This document shows, piece by piece, positions 40,487 through 49,264 of a stretch of 64,000 nucleotides of DNA (its first letter is position 1; every line of letters begins with the position of its first letter). This stretch comes from Pseudomonas viridiflava (lineage in GTDB: Bacteria; Pseudomonadota; Gammaproteobacteria; Pseudomonadales; Pseudomonadaceae). The stretch spans positions 62,001 through 126,000 of the forward strand of contig NZ_UTBZ01000040.1 of the NCBI RefSeq assembly GCF_900580865.1, given 5' to 3'. Below the pieces are notes generated by a model. It worked only from the letters and a program-made list of their open reading frames with translations. It did no database searches and was not told the origin of the DNA. Made by a program: the position numbers and the translations under genes.

Positions 40487-40584
40487 CCTCTTCGCGAGCA
40501 GGCTCGCTCCCACAGGGTTCTTAGGTGAACACAGATTCTGCATTCACCACCGAACCACTGTGGGAGCGAGCCTGCTCGCGAAAG
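40487..40584. repeat. REP inverted pair (GTGGGAGCGAGC family)
   Basis: Arms 40487-40515 and 40558-40584. The spacer ACAGATTCTGCATTCACCACC nearly repeats in the pair at 44541. Confidence 0.9.
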
Positions 40585-40588
40585 GGCC

Positions 40589-41509
40589 CTAAACAGCGAC
40601 GCTGATTTCCTGCCGATCCACCGCCACCAATGTCTCGATCATCGCCCGCGCCGCCGGCGACAAGCGAAACCCGGTACGACTGACAATCCCGCAACGCGCA
40701 TTCATGCTCTCCAGGTTCTGCGGCAAATTACGCCAGTGCAGCAACACCAGCGAACCCTTGGCAATGTCCTCGACAAACGCCTCTTCGGTACCTACGCCGA
40801 TCGCATTCGATTGCAGCACCACTTTGACCAGCGCCGGAAAGTGCTCGGTCTCGATGGTCGGGGAAAAATCGATGCGCCCGCTGAGGTTGGCCAGCAGTTT
40901 ACGAATGCCCGGCGGGATCAGCGTGGTCGCCAACGGGTAGTCGAACATGTCGTTGGTCGACAGGCTTTCCTTGGCCAGCAATGGATGCCCTGGCCGGCAG
41001 AAAAACACCCCGCGTTTGGGCGTCAGCGCCTGGGTCTGGAAGTTCGGATCGGACTCGAAATGGCGGATGTCGGCAATGAAGAATTCGATCTCTTCACGGC
41101 TCAGCGCGCGGCTGAGCTTTTCCCAGTTATCCACCTGAAAACAGGTGCGCACGTTCGGGTGCGCGTTGATGAATTGCGCCACCGCATCCGGCACCAGTTT
41201 CACCGCCGGCGCCGGGCCGCAACCGAAGTGCACCTCGCCGGCGTCGAGCTTGGTCATCTGCGTCACTTCGGCGCTGAGCAACGCCGCGCCCTGCACCAGG
41301 CTCAAGGCGTGTTGCAACACCACCTGGCCTTCAGGTGTGGGGCGCAGATCCTTGTTGCCGCGATCCACCAGTACGCAGCCGAACTCCTGCTCCAACCCTT
41401 GAATACTGCGGCTGAACGCCGGTTGAGTGATGCCCATCGCATCCGCCGCACGGACAAAACTGCGGTGTTCGTTGAGGGCGATGAAGTAGCGCAACTGGCG
41501 AAGATCCAT
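40589..41509 (-). CDS. LysR-family regulator next to atsK (SftR-like)
   Basis: This 306-residue LysR regulator has an N-terminal winged HTH (about 1-60, DLRQLRYFIALNEHRSFVRAADAMGITQPAFSRSIQGLE) and a C-terminal substrate-binding domain (about 90-295). GGAAAAG upstream supports the ATG at 41509; an ATG five codons earlier lacks spacing for a ribosome site. It diverges from atsK. Clear similarity to the second LysR at 44644 (shared CGPAPA, FQVDNW/FQVDDW, FFIADIRHFESDP/FFVADTRYFEADP) shows a duplication. One of the pair probably equals SftR, the sulfate-ester regulator of P. putida; which one cannot be told from sequence. Confidence 0.88.
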   Translation of the reverse strand: MDLRQLRYFIALNEHRSFVRAADAMGITQPAFSRSIQGLEQEFGCVLVDRGNKDLRPTPEGQVVLQHALSLVQGAALLSAEVTQMTKLDAGEVHFGCGPAPAVKLVPDAVAQFINAHPNVRTCFQVDNWEKLSRALSREEIEFFIADIRHFESDPNFQTQALTPKRGVFFCRPGHPLLAKESLSTNDMFDYPLATTLIPPGIRKLLANLSGRIDFSPTIETEHFPALVKVVLQSNAIGVGTEEAFVEDIAKGSLVLLHWRNLPQNLESMNARCGIVSRTGFRLSPAARAMIETLVAVDRQEISVAV

Positions 41510-41609
41510 ATGCTTTTCCGGCATCCTAAAAATAGCTCGAAGGCATTTGCGACGAGGGTTGCTAGAGGTTTTAAATGCAAGCTCTTATTCCGTCAACGAA
41601 GCATGTGAA

Positions 41610-41639
41610 TATCTATTAGATGTAAATGGAATATAGATA
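41610..41639. promoter_or_regulatory. Inverted repeat in the LysR-atsK divergent promoter
   Basis: TATCTAT (41610-41616) and ATAGATA (41633-41639) form a 7-bp inverted repeat with a 16-bp spacer, midway between the divergent starts (41509 and 41692). The position and size suit a LysR operator. Confidence 0.45.
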
Positions 41640-41691
41640 GAGCGTTGTTTCGCTGCCGTCCAAACCGTAAGCAGTCGATGAGGGTCTACCC

Positions 41692-42600
41692 ATGAGCAAT
41701 GCCACACTCGCAGTAAAACCCGCTGTCCACGCGCTGGAAATTCATCCGGTGGCCGGTCGTATCGGCGCCGAGATTCGTGGCGTGCATTTGTCCGGCGAGC
41801 TGGACGCCGATACGATCGAAGCTATTCAACAGGCACTGGTTCAGTACAAAGTCGTGTTCTTCCGTGAGCAGACCCAGCTTGATGATCAGCGTCAGGAAGC
41901 CTTCGCCCATTTGCTAGGCGAACCGGTCGCGCACCCGACCGTGCCGTCCCGTGAAGGCACGCGTTATCTGCTCGAGCTGGACGGCGCTGAAGGTCAGCGC
42001 GCCAACTCCTGGCACACCGACGTGACCTTCGTTGATGCCTACCCGAAAGCCTCGATTCTGCGCTCGGTGGTGGCCCCGGCCTTCGGTGGCGACACGCTAT
42101 GGGCCAACACCGCGACGGCGTACAACGGCTTGCCGACCGAGTTGCGTGAACTGGCCGACAAACTGGTCGCCGTGCACAGCAACGAATACGACTATGCCAG
42201 CGCGAAACCGGACGTCTCGGCCGAGAAGCTTGAACGCTATCGCAAGGTCTTCACTTCGACTGTTTACGAGACTGAGCACCCGGTGGTCCGCGTGCACCCG
42301 ATCAGCGGCGAGAAGAGCTTGCTGCTGGGGCATTTCGTCAAACGCATCAAGGGTTATTCGCAGGCGGATTCGGCGCATCTGTTCGGGCTATTGCAGAGCC
42401 ATGTGATCCGTCAGGAAAACACCGTGCGCTGGCGCTGGAAGGCCGGTGATGTGGCGATCTGGGATAACCGTTCGACACAGCACTATGCGATTGATGATTA
42501 CGGCACTCAGGATCGGGTGGTGCGTCGGGTGACGCTCAAGGGCGAAGTGCCGGTGGGCGCGAATGGGCAGCGTAGCCAGACCATCAAAGGTCGTGACTGA
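41692..42600 (+). CDS. atsK: AtsK, alpha-ketoglutarate-dependent alkylsulfatase
   Basis: This 302-residue Fe(II)/2-oxoglutarate dioxygenase of the TauD group cleaves alkyl sulfate esters to aldehyde and sulfate. The facial triad H108-x-D110 (SWHTDVTF) and H264 (STQHYAID) falls at the residue numbers I recall for P. putida AtsK, and the 2-oxoglutarate-binding Arg region (DRVVRRV, about 274-280) is intact. GAGGG precedes the ATG. It stands opposite a LysR regulator. Together with AtsA and the second hydrolase it gives three routes to sulfate from esters. Confidence 0.95.
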   Translation: MSNATLAVKPAVHALEIHPVAGRIGAEIRGVHLSGELDADTIEAIQQALVQYKVVFFREQTQLDDQRQEAFAHLLGEPVAHPTVPSREGTRYLLELDGAEGQRANSWHTDVTFVDAYPKASILRSVVAPAFGGDTLWANTATAYNGLPTELRELADKLVAVHSNEYDYASAKPDVSAEKLERYRKVFTSTVYETEHPVVRVHPISGEKSLLLGHFVKRIKGYSQADSAHLFGLLQSHVIRQENTVRWRWKAGDVAIWDNRSTQHYAIDDYGTQDRVVRRVTLKGEVPVGANGQRSQTIKGRD

Positions 42601-42609
42601 AGATCAACA

Positions 42610-42806
42610 GCCCCTCATCGGAACGCCGCCCGCCCAGCCCTCTCCCAGAGGGAGAGGGAGCCGACCGAGTTGTCTTTCTGGATACATCGACCTGAACAAT
42701 CCGGTCGATGTTGGATTCGGCAAAGCAGAATCAGGTCGGCGTATAGCTAAAAAACAACTCGGTCAGTCCCCTCTCCCTCTGGGAGAGGGTTAGGGTGAGG
42801 GGCTCT
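42610..42806. repeat. Long inverted repeat, CCCTCACCCTA..TAGGGTGAGGG family
   Basis: About 197 bp. The left arm is degraded (CCCCTCATCGGAACGCC then CCCTCTCCCAGAGGGAGAGGGAG); the right arm is intact (CCCCTCTCCCTCTGGGAGAGGGTTAGGG onwards). The interior has CATCGACCTGAACAATCCGGTCGATGTTGGATTCGG. It sits between convergent atsK and the sulfatase gene. Confidence 0.82.
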
Positions 42807-42811
42807 TAAAG

Positions 42812-44428
42812 CTACCAAACCCCAATCTGAACAACTTTCTCGGCTTCCGGCTCTCCATAACGAAACCGCTGCCCACGCCAATCAATCTCCTGATGGCTGA
42901 TGGTCGTCCTCCGCTTCAGCCCGCGCACCCACTCAAACAAATACCCCGCATGTTCCTCGCGCACCGCCGCATATGCCGGGTCATCCCCCAGATCACGCAG
43001 CTCCTGCGGATCATTCAGCAGATCAAACAACTGCGGTCGAAAGCCGTCGTAAGCCAGGTATTTCCAGCGCTCGCTACGCACCATGGTCATCCGGCAACGG
43101 TCGATCGGCTGACCCAGACGCTCCCGCGCCGGCGCCTGGAAGGCGTAGTCATATTCGCTGATTGCATAGCGTCGCCAGTCCGGATTTTCACCGTGCAGAA
43201 GCGGGATCAACGAACGCCCTTCAAGCCGATGCTCTGCCCCCGGCAATCCCAATGCCTGAAGAAACGTCGGCAACGCATCGATGGTTTCCGCCAGTCGATC
43301 ATCCACCGCTCCGCGCGTGACATCCGCTGCTGCACGGGGATCACGCACGATCAACGGCACGCCCACCGCCTGCTCCAGCAAAAACTCCTTTTCCCCAAGC
43401 CAGTGATCACCGAGGAAGTCGCCGTGATCGCTGGTAAACACGATCAACGTGTCATCCCAGCGACCGTTGCTCTGCAGAAAATCGAACAGCCGTCCGAGTT
43501 GATCATCCACCTGCTTGATCAAACCCATGTACGTAGGGATTACAGTCAATCGTACTGAATCGCGGGAAAAGTTGAGGCTTTCCTCATGCTGGCGAAAGGC
43601 AGTGTATACGGGGTGTTTGCTGGCTTCGGAGGGCGTCGCGCGGACCGCTTCGAGAATCGATTTCGTACTGTACAAGGCGTGGTACGGCGCTGGTACGATG
43701 TAGGGCCAGTGCGGTTTGATATAGGAAAGATGTAAACACCACGATTTCTCGCCTTGCTCGGTGATGAAGTCGATGGCTCGATTTGTAGTGTAGACAGTCT
43801 CTGAGTGTTGCTCGGGAATTCGTGCTGGCAAATTCGCATGACGCATTTTCCAGCCGCTGAGAATTTCGCCGTTCTCGCCTTCGGCAGCATTGGCCCAGTC
43901 GTGCCAAGGGTTCTTGCCGTCGAAACCGTGCTCGCGCAGGTAATGGGTGTAGGGCGCGGATTCGCGTTTGTCGTCGAACAGCGGGTCGTCGGGGTAGATG
44001 CCGTCGTGGCGCATGTAGGGTTCGAAGCCGACTTCGTTGAGGATTTCGGCTTGCTCGCTTTGCGGATTGATCGCCAGGCGTTGCAAGGCATCGACATTCG
44101 CGGTGGCGTGGGTCTTACCGACCAGCGCGGTACGAATGCCGTGGGGGCGCAGGTAATCGCCGAGGGTCAGTTCTTCCAGCGGCAACGGCACCGCGTTCCA
44201 CGCTACTTGATGACTACTGACATAACGTCCGGTATAGGCCGACATCCGCGACGGTCCGCAGATCGTGCCTTGGGTGTAGGCGCGGCTGAAACGTACGCCG
44301 GCGGCGGCGAGGCGATCGATGTTCGGCGTGTGCAAATGCGGATGGCCGTAGCAGGACAGGTAATCGCGGCGCAGTTGGTCACACATGATGTACAGCACGT
44401 TGCGCACGGAGTTTGGCGGGGTGGGCAT
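42812..44428 (-). CDS. Formylglycine-dependent sulfatase / phosphonate monoester hydrolase family
   Basis: This 538-residue alkaline-phosphatase-superfamily hydrolase has the maturation motif C57-G-P-S-R61 (C-x-P-S-R), N-terminal metal ligand Asp in IMCDQLRRD, and FTSDHGDFLGDHWLGEKEF carrying the second metal Asp/His and a Lys. Cys57 matches the formylglycine position I recall for phosphonate monoester hydrolases (PMH), and the DFLGDH..KE region also resembles PMH and choline-sulfatases. It may therefore act on sulfate mono/diesters or phosphonate esters. It has no signal peptide, hence cytoplasmic. The start ATG 44428 is preferred to GTG 44437, which has no ribosome site. The gene lies between the two LysR paralogues, in the sulfate-ester region. 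Confidence 0.88.
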   Translation of the reverse strand: MPTPPNSVRNVLYIMCDQLRRDYLSCYGHPHLHTPNIDRLAAAGVRFSRAYTQGTICGPSRMSAYTGRYVSSHQVAWNAVPLPLEELTLGDYLRPHGIRTALVGKTHATANVDALQRLAINPQSEQAEILNEVGFEPYMRHDGIYPDDPLFDDKRESAPYTHYLREHGFDGKNPWHDWANAAEGENGEILSGWKMRHANLPARIPEQHSETVYTTNRAIDFITEQGEKSWCLHLSYIKPHWPYIVPAPYHALYSTKSILEAVRATPSEASKHPVYTAFRQHEESLNFSRDSVRLTVIPTYMGLIKQVDDQLGRLFDFLQSNGRWDDTLIVFTSDHGDFLGDHWLGEKEFLLEQAVGVPLIVRDPRAAADVTRGAVDDRLAETIDALPTFLQALGLPGAEHRLEGRSLIPLLHGENPDWRRYAISEYDYAFQAPARERLGQPIDRCRMTMVRSERWKYLAYDGFRPQLFDLLNDPQELRDLGDDPAYAAVREEHAGYLFEWVRGLKRRTTISHQEIDWRGQRFRYGEPEAEKVVQIGVW

Positions 44429-44540
44429 GGGGTTCACCGGTCAGAGGGACAGGCGAGGTATTTCGCTAGGCGTGGGGGTGTTCGGCAAGTGCATTTGGGG
44501 AATGGGTTTTATGCAGGGAATGCATCGCTGCCTGTGCCGG

Positions 44541-44637
44541 CCTCTTCGCGAGCAGGCTCGCTCCCACAGGGTTAGTGTCGAGCACACATTCTGCATTCAC
44601 CACAATCCATTGTGGGAGCGAGCCTGCTCGCGAAAGC
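44541..44637. repeat. REP inverted pair (GTGGGAGCGAGC family)
   Basis: Arms 44541-44569 and 44611-44637. The spacer ACACATTCTGCATTCACCACA is close to that of the pair at 40487. Confidence 0.9.
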
Positions 44638-44643
44638 GTCATG

Positions 44644-45588
44644 TCAGACAGCAAAATTCTCCAGTGAACAGGCTTCCTCATCCACCGCATCAATCGCTTT
44701 GATCTGCTCAATCATCGCCTCGGCCAACGGCGACAACCGATACCCCGCGCGGCTGACAATCCCATAGCGGGTGTACAGCTCTTCAAGATCATCGGCTAAC
44801 CCTTCAATCCGCAAACACACCAATTCACCCTTGGCCTGGTGCAACGCATCCGAGTACGCCCCGACAATCCCGATCGCATCCGAGCGCAGCACCACGCCCA
44901 GTAGGCTGGAACTGTTTTCACACTCCACATTCGGCGTGAAATCCGGCCGCCCACTGAGGTCGACAATGACTTTTCGCAAGTTCGGCGGACGAATGCTTAC
45001 CGCCAGTGGATAGCTCATCAACTGCTCAGCGCTGACCTTATCGAAACCCGCCAGCGGATGCCCCGCACGACAACAGAAATGCCATTTGCGCGGCCGCAAC
45101 CGGTGCGTCAGATAGTCCGGATCCGCTTCGAAGTAGCGCGTGTCCGCGACAAAGAATTCGAACTCCTCACTCAGTAACCGCTTGCTCAAACTCTGCCAAT
45201 CATCAACCTGAAACTGCACCCGCGCTTTCGGGTAGCGCCCGATAAAACTGCCAATCGCCCGAGGAATCAAACCCGCCGCTGGCGCCGGCCCACAACCGAA
45301 GCGTAATTCCCCCGCCTCAAGCCCATTGAACTGGCTGATCTCGTTGGCCATCTGCTGCGCGCCACTGACCAGGCGCCGCGCATGTTCGAGCAATACCTGG
45401 CCCTGCTTGGTCGGCGGTAATTCCTTGCGCCCGCGATCGACCAACTGGCAGCCGACGCTGTGCTCGAGCGCCTGAATGCTGCGGCTGAACGCCGACTGCG
45501 ACAGGTTCACCGCCTGCGCGCCGGCGACGAAGCTGCGTTGTTCAGCCAAGGCGATGAAGTGACGAAGTTGACGCAAATCGATATGCAT
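44644..45588 (-). CDS. LysR-family regulator divergent from the TonB-dependent receptor
   Basis: This 314-residue LysR regulator is paralogous to the one at 40589 (starts MHIDLRQLRHFIALAEQRSF). The HTH is at about 3-62, and the effector-binding domain (about 90-300) contains CGPAPAAGLIPRAIGSF, FQVDDWQSLSKRL and FFVADTRYFEADP. It diverges from the receptor gene across a 165-bp AT-rich region with tandem ATGCATT repeats. P. putida SftR controls a sulfate-ester receptor gene (sftP), so this is the better positional candidate for SftR. I leave the symbol blank since two paralogues exist. Confidence 0.88.
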   Translation of the reverse strand: MHIDLRQLRHFIALAEQRSFVAGAQAVNLSQSAFSRSIQALEHSVGCQLVDRGRKELPPTKQGQVLLEHARRLVSGAQQMANEISQFNGLEAGELRFGCGPAPAAGLIPRAIGSFIGRYPKARVQFQVDDWQSLSKRLLSEEFEFFVADTRYFEADPDYLTHRLRPRKWHFCCRAGHPLAGFDKVSAEQLMSYPLAVSIRPPNLRKVIVDLSGRPDFTPNVECENSSSLLGVVLRSDAIGIVGAYSDALHQAKGELVCLRIEGLADDLEELYTRYGIVSRAGYRLSPLAEAMIEQIKAIDAVDEEACSLENFAV

Positions 45589-45753
45589 TTTTCACATAAA
45601 AAATATCCGGGAAATGCATTGGATATGCATTAGGTCGACTCCTTATAAAGGCAATCTCTTATGCAGTAAATATCTGTAAATACATAAATAAATAACTTAA
45701 AAGAATATGCAGCGCTAAAAATGGCTGTGTGTTTTTTGACCAGGAGCCGCGCC
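45589..45753. promoter_or_regulatory. Divergent promoter with tandem ATGCATT repeats and sulfur motif
   Basis: ATGCATT occurs at 45614-45620 and 45625-45631, exactly 11 bp apart (one helical turn), and a third copy overlaps the LysR start codon (45583-45589). Nearer the receptor gene, 45691-45715 reads AATAACTTAAAAGAATATGCAGCGC (written here as AATAACTTAAAA + GAATATGCAGCGC), similar to oscA and ats upstream elements. CAGGAG at 45741-45746 is the ribosome site for the receptor. Confidence 0.55.
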
Positions 45754-48114
45754 ATGAGTCCGTTGAACCTTGCGTCACCCCTAACGCCACGACGGCTCAA
45801 ACGCCTGCCTCTGGCCCTGTTGCTGGCAGGGAGCGCGAGCTGGACTCACAGCTACGCCGCCGATTCTGAAACCCCGACGCCAGTGCCGGCGGGCAAGCCT
45901 GCCGCCAACAGTTCGCAACTGGAAACCGTGACCGTTACCACCCGTCGCCGCGAGGAAAGTTCGCAGGATGTACCGACGCCCATGAGCGTGGTCAGCGGGC
46001 AGAATCTGGAGACGCAGCGGGTTTACCGGATTCAGGATTTGCAGCAATTGGTGCCCAGCGTCAACGTCGCCTACATGCACGCACGCCAGTCCAGCGTGTC
46101 GATCCGTGGCTTGGGTAATAACCCGGCCAGCGATGGCCTGGAAGGCAGCGTCGGCCTGTACATCGACAACGTCTATCTGGGCCGCCCGGGGATGGCGGTG
46201 TTTGACTTGATGGACATCGAACAGCTCGAAGTCTTGCGTGGGCCGCAGGGCACCCTGTTCGGCAAAAACACCACCGCCGGGGTGATCAACATCAGCACCC
46301 GCGCGCCAACCTTCACCCCTGAGCGCAGCATCGAAACCTCGGTCGGCGAGGACGGTTATTTCCAGACCAAGGGCACGATTTCCGGCCCGCTCAACGATCA
46401 ACTGGCCGGGCGTTTTTCGGCCTATCGCACGCGTAGCGACGGCGACATCAAAAACGAATACGACGGCCATGATTTGAATGGCGGCTCGCGCGAGGGCTTC
46501 CGCGCGCAACTGCTGTTCAAGCCCAACGAAGATTTCAATCTGCGCTGGATCGGTGACTACAACGAAGAAGATTCCAGCGCCGGCACCCGCGTGCTGTACA
46601 ACACCGGGCCGACCATCAACGGCGTCAACCTGTACCAGTCGCGGGCCAACGCGGCCGGGGCAACATTGGTCAACGGCTCGCACCGCAAGGTCAATCTGGA
46701 CAACGACCAGCATGTCACCGTGCATCAGGGTGGCACCTCGGTGGAAGCCAACTGGACGCTGCCGAGCGACTTCACGCTGACCTCGATCAGCTCCTATCGC
46801 TTCTGGAATTTCACCCCGCGCAACGACGACGGTCTCAACGTGCCGGCGAGCTATAACGCCGGGGTGTCGGTGGAAGACAAACAGTACTCGCAGGAATTTC
46901 GCCTGGCCTCGCCCAAGGGCGAGTTCTTCGATTACGTGGTCGGCGCTTACTACTTCGGCTCGGATCTGGACAATAAATCGTTCGCCTATTACGGACCGCA
47001 AGCGGATATCTGGAACGGCACGGCGCCCGGTGCGCTGGCCAACGTCACCAGTATCGGCAACGGCCATATCAAGACCGACAGTTTTGCGTTGTTCGCCCAA
47101 GGCACCTGGCACCTTACCGAGCGGCTGGATTTCACCGCCGGGGTGCGTGGCACTTATGAAGAAAAATCCGCTTGGGTCACGCGCGATGCGCCGATTGGTG
47201 GCGCTGATGTAACAGGCGCGGCGGCCACCGCACGGCGTGGTCGTACCGGCGCTTACGATTCTGGCGATTTGAATCAGTACAGCTCAAGTCCCTCCGGGCT
47301 GCTCAACCTCAGCTATCGCATCACCGATGATGTATTGGGTTATGCCACGGTGTCCCACGGCGAGAAATCCGGCGGGGTTAACCTCGCCGTCGGTTCCGCT
47401 CCGGTGGCCGGCGCAGATTCGTTGCTGATCGGCACCGAACGCGCGAACAACGCCGAACTCGGCTTCAAGAGCACGCTGTGGGATCACCGTCTGCAACTCA
47501 ACGCCAACGTCTTCTGGACGCAGGTCAACGCTTACCAGACCAACGCCTACGACGCGGAAAACCGCGTGCAATACCTGACCAACGCCGGTTCCGTGCGTTC
47601 GCGCGGCGTCGAGTTCGAAAGTACGGTGATCCCGTTGCGCGGTCTGACCCTGAACATCAACGGCTCCTACAACGACGTCAGCTATCTCTCGTACAAAGAT
47701 GCCCCGTGCCCGCCGGAAGTCAGCCAGGCGCCGGGCGCTCCAGCGTCTTGCGACCTCAGCGGCCATCAGGTGGTCGGCGCTTCGAAATGGATCGGCAACG
47801 CCAACGGTGAATACAAATGGAATCTGGATAACGGCTTCGAACCATACGTCACCGCGAGCTATGCGTTTCGCTCGAAAGCCGTCGGTACCGTCGAGGATTC
47901 CGACTACGGACAGATCCCGAGTTACGCCGTGGTCAACTTTTCCACCGGCCTGCGCGGCGATTTCAATCAGGGCCAGTGGGACGTGTCGCTGTGGCTGAAA
48001 AACGCTTTCGACAAAACCTACTACACGACCCTGTGGACGGGCGGCAACGGCGGCTATGAAGGTCTGCTCGGCACACCTAGAACGCTGGGTGTGACAGGTC
48101 GATACGATTTTTGA
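45754..48114 (+). CDS. TonB-dependent outer-membrane receptor, probable sulfate-ester receptor
   Basis: This 786-residue receptor has a signal peptide (about 1-36, ending SYA before ADSETP). A TonB-box-like ETVTVTTRR (about 58-66) comes first, then the plug domain (about 70-185; PTPMSVVSGQNLE, SVSIRGLGNN, LEVLRGPQGTLFGKNTTAGVINI), then a 22-strand barrel ending LGVTGRYDF with terminal Phe. There is no N-terminal signalling extension, so it is not an ECF-coupled transducer. Divergence from a LysR paralogue and proximity to ats genes suggest a role like SftP of P. putida, moving large sulfate esters across the outer membrane. A tonB-exbBD set lies about 1.1 kb downstream. The substrate is inferred. 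Confidence 0.9.
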   Translation: MSPLNLASPLTPRRLKRLPLALLLAGSASWTHSYAADSETPTPVPAGKPAANSSQLETVTVTTRRREESSQDVPTPMSVVSGQNLETQRVYRIQDLQQLVPSVNVAYMHARQSSVSIRGLGNNPASDGLEGSVGLYIDNVYLGRPGMAVFDLMDIEQLEVLRGPQGTLFGKNTTAGVINISTRAPTFTPERSIETSVGEDGYFQTKGTISGPLNDQLAGRFSAYRTRSDGDIKNEYDGHDLNGGSREGFRAQLLFKPNEDFNLRWIGDYNEEDSSAGTRVLYNTGPTINGVNLYQSRANAAGATLVNGSHRKVNLDNDQHVTVHQGGTSVEANWTLPSDFTLTSISSYRFWNFTPRNDDGLNVPASYNAGVSVEDKQYSQEFRLASPKGEFFDYVVGAYYFGSDLDNKSFAYYGPQADIWNGTAPGALANVTSIGNGHIKTDSFALFAQGTWHLTERLDFTAGVRGTYEEKSAWVTRDAPIGGADVTGAAATARRGRTGAYDSGDLNQYSSSPSGLLNLSYRITDDVLGYATVSHGEKSGGVNLAVGSAPVAGADSLLIGTERANNAELGFKSTLWDHRLQLNANVFWTQVNAYQTNAYDAENRVQYLTNAGSVRSRGVEFESTVIPLRGLTLNINGSYNDVSYLSYKDAPCPPEVSQAPGAPASCDLSGHQVVGASKWIGNANGEYKWNLDNGFEPYVTASYAFRSKAVGTVEDSDYGQIPSYAVVNFSTGLRGDFNQGQWDVSLWLKNAFDKTYYTTLWTGGNGGYEGLLGTPRTLGVTGRYDF

Positions 48115-48130
48115 GTCTTTGAACGCTTAT

Positions 48131-48165
48131 TCACTCCCTGACACGCTTTAGCTGCCAGGGAGTGA
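48131..48165 (+). terminator. Hairpin after the TonB-dependent receptor
   Basis: TCACTCCCTG and CAGGGAGTGA form a perfect 10-bp stem with a 15-nt loop, 16 bp after the stop. No T tract follows, so it may be a weak terminator. Confidence 0.5.
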
Positions 48166-48297
48166 GTACGCATAGGGGAGTACGATTATCTAAAATGAAT
48201 GATGTCTTTTTTGTGTGAATTACGTGTGCATAACTTATTCGTCTAATTGAGTTTAACGTGATACTCGCAGCGGTGCGGAGCAACAAGAACAGCGAAT

Positions 48298-48867
48298 TTA
48301 TGGCAAGACACGGAAGCAGTACCGTGTATTACATTTTTGCTGATCAATTTGAATCGCTGACATCTCGCCAACTATAGAAAATCCCGATTCATTAATCTGA
48401 GTGAGTTTCGCTGATGCACTCGGCGGGATAGTCAGCCAAGAGGTTTCTCCCGTTCTCTTCACTGTAATATTGGAATGCCCTCCATTGATTATCTCGAAAT
48501 CAGGTGTGGCATCTTTTTCCGTCTTGGTCGATTTTTTATCGCCAGTCATTCGATTCTTTATTTCCGTATCTGACAGAAGAACGCAAAGCGGTTTTGAACA
48601 GTTCATCATTGAAATTGAAATGAACTCAAAGGGCTTCTTATCTGGAGAGTTAAATATCCCTCCGGCCGTCGGAAGAGCTGAAACGGAGATACTTTCACCA
48701 GGGCTTAGTGCTTTGTCAGGATGTCCGTAGATTCGAGCGTAAACTACCCCCGATTGATAGCCATTTGTAAACTCCGTTCCAAGGTATGGTGTTTTCGGGA
48801 GTTCTTTTGCTTGAAGATAAATAGGCGCGGCGAATACTAGTGCACTTATGAGATTGAAAGTTTTCAT
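48298..48867 (-). CDS. Orphan low-GC secreted protein with two CX4C motifs
   Basis: This is a 189-residue exported protein I do not recognise. The signal peptide is clear (about 1-20, ISALVFAAPIYLQA before KELPKTPYLG). The mature part is polar, rich in Ser/Thr/Lys, with CSKPLC mid-protein and CNTRYC near the C-terminus, which suggests two small disulfide loops. Codon use is AT-rich (e.g. many AAA, AAT, ATT), unlike neighbours, and the flanks are also AT-rich, so it was probably acquired by transfer. Start: ATG 48867 with GGAGA 6 nt before it, rather than the ATG four codons upstream. It is inserted in opposite orientation between the receptor and tonB genes. Confidence 0.7.
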   Translation of the reverse strand: MKTFNLISALVFAAPIYLQAKELPKTPYLGTEFTNGYQSGVVYARIYGHPDKALSPGESISVSALPTAGGIFNSPDKKPFEFISISMMNCSKPLCVLLSDTEIKNRMTGDKKSTKTEKDATPDFEIINGGHSNITVKRTGETSWLTIPPSASAKLTQINESGFSIVGEMSAIQIDQQKCNTRYCFRVLP

Positions 48868-49264
48868 AACGTTCTCCATTGATGAGTAAGCGACTCACAT
48901 TGAATAGAACCGCTAGCACCATTGCTACTGTCAGAAATTACAGGTCAAGCCGTTTTTTGAGAACATTTAATAATAAGTAAGCGCTTTGTTACTTGTTTTC
49001 TGCTTATAGATGCCTTTCTCGAATACTTTTTATGCCTGAAAAGCATGCACTTTTTCACCTGTCGCTGCAGCCCGCGTGGCGCGTGGCTTTGGTAGAACTG
49101 ATCAATTCGCATATTCCATAATGACCTATGCATAACGTTAAAGATTACTTTCGGAGATAAGCGCCAAGCCCAATGATTCATCCATCGATTCGCCGTGGGG
49201 GATTCAACAAGCGGTGATCGGCAGTTTTTGTAGAGAACGCAAAAAGACCGCAGGGAGTGAATCA
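48868..49264. promoter_or_regulatory. 397-bp AT-rich gap with tonB promoter elements
   Basis: No gene is visible. The left part (48880-49050) is low-GC DNA that belongs with the orphan gene. The right part holds tonB control elements: ATGCAT at 49128-49133, and TTACTTTCGGAGATAAGCGCC at 49145-49165, close to the ats element TTATTTTTAGAGATAAGCAGCGCC. CAGGGAG before 49265 is the tonB ribosome site. Confidence 0.45.

Noticed and set aside
48298..49250. Insertion sequence carrying the orphan gene
   Set aside because: No transposase, terminal inverted repeats or target duplication visible; only base composition suggests transfer.
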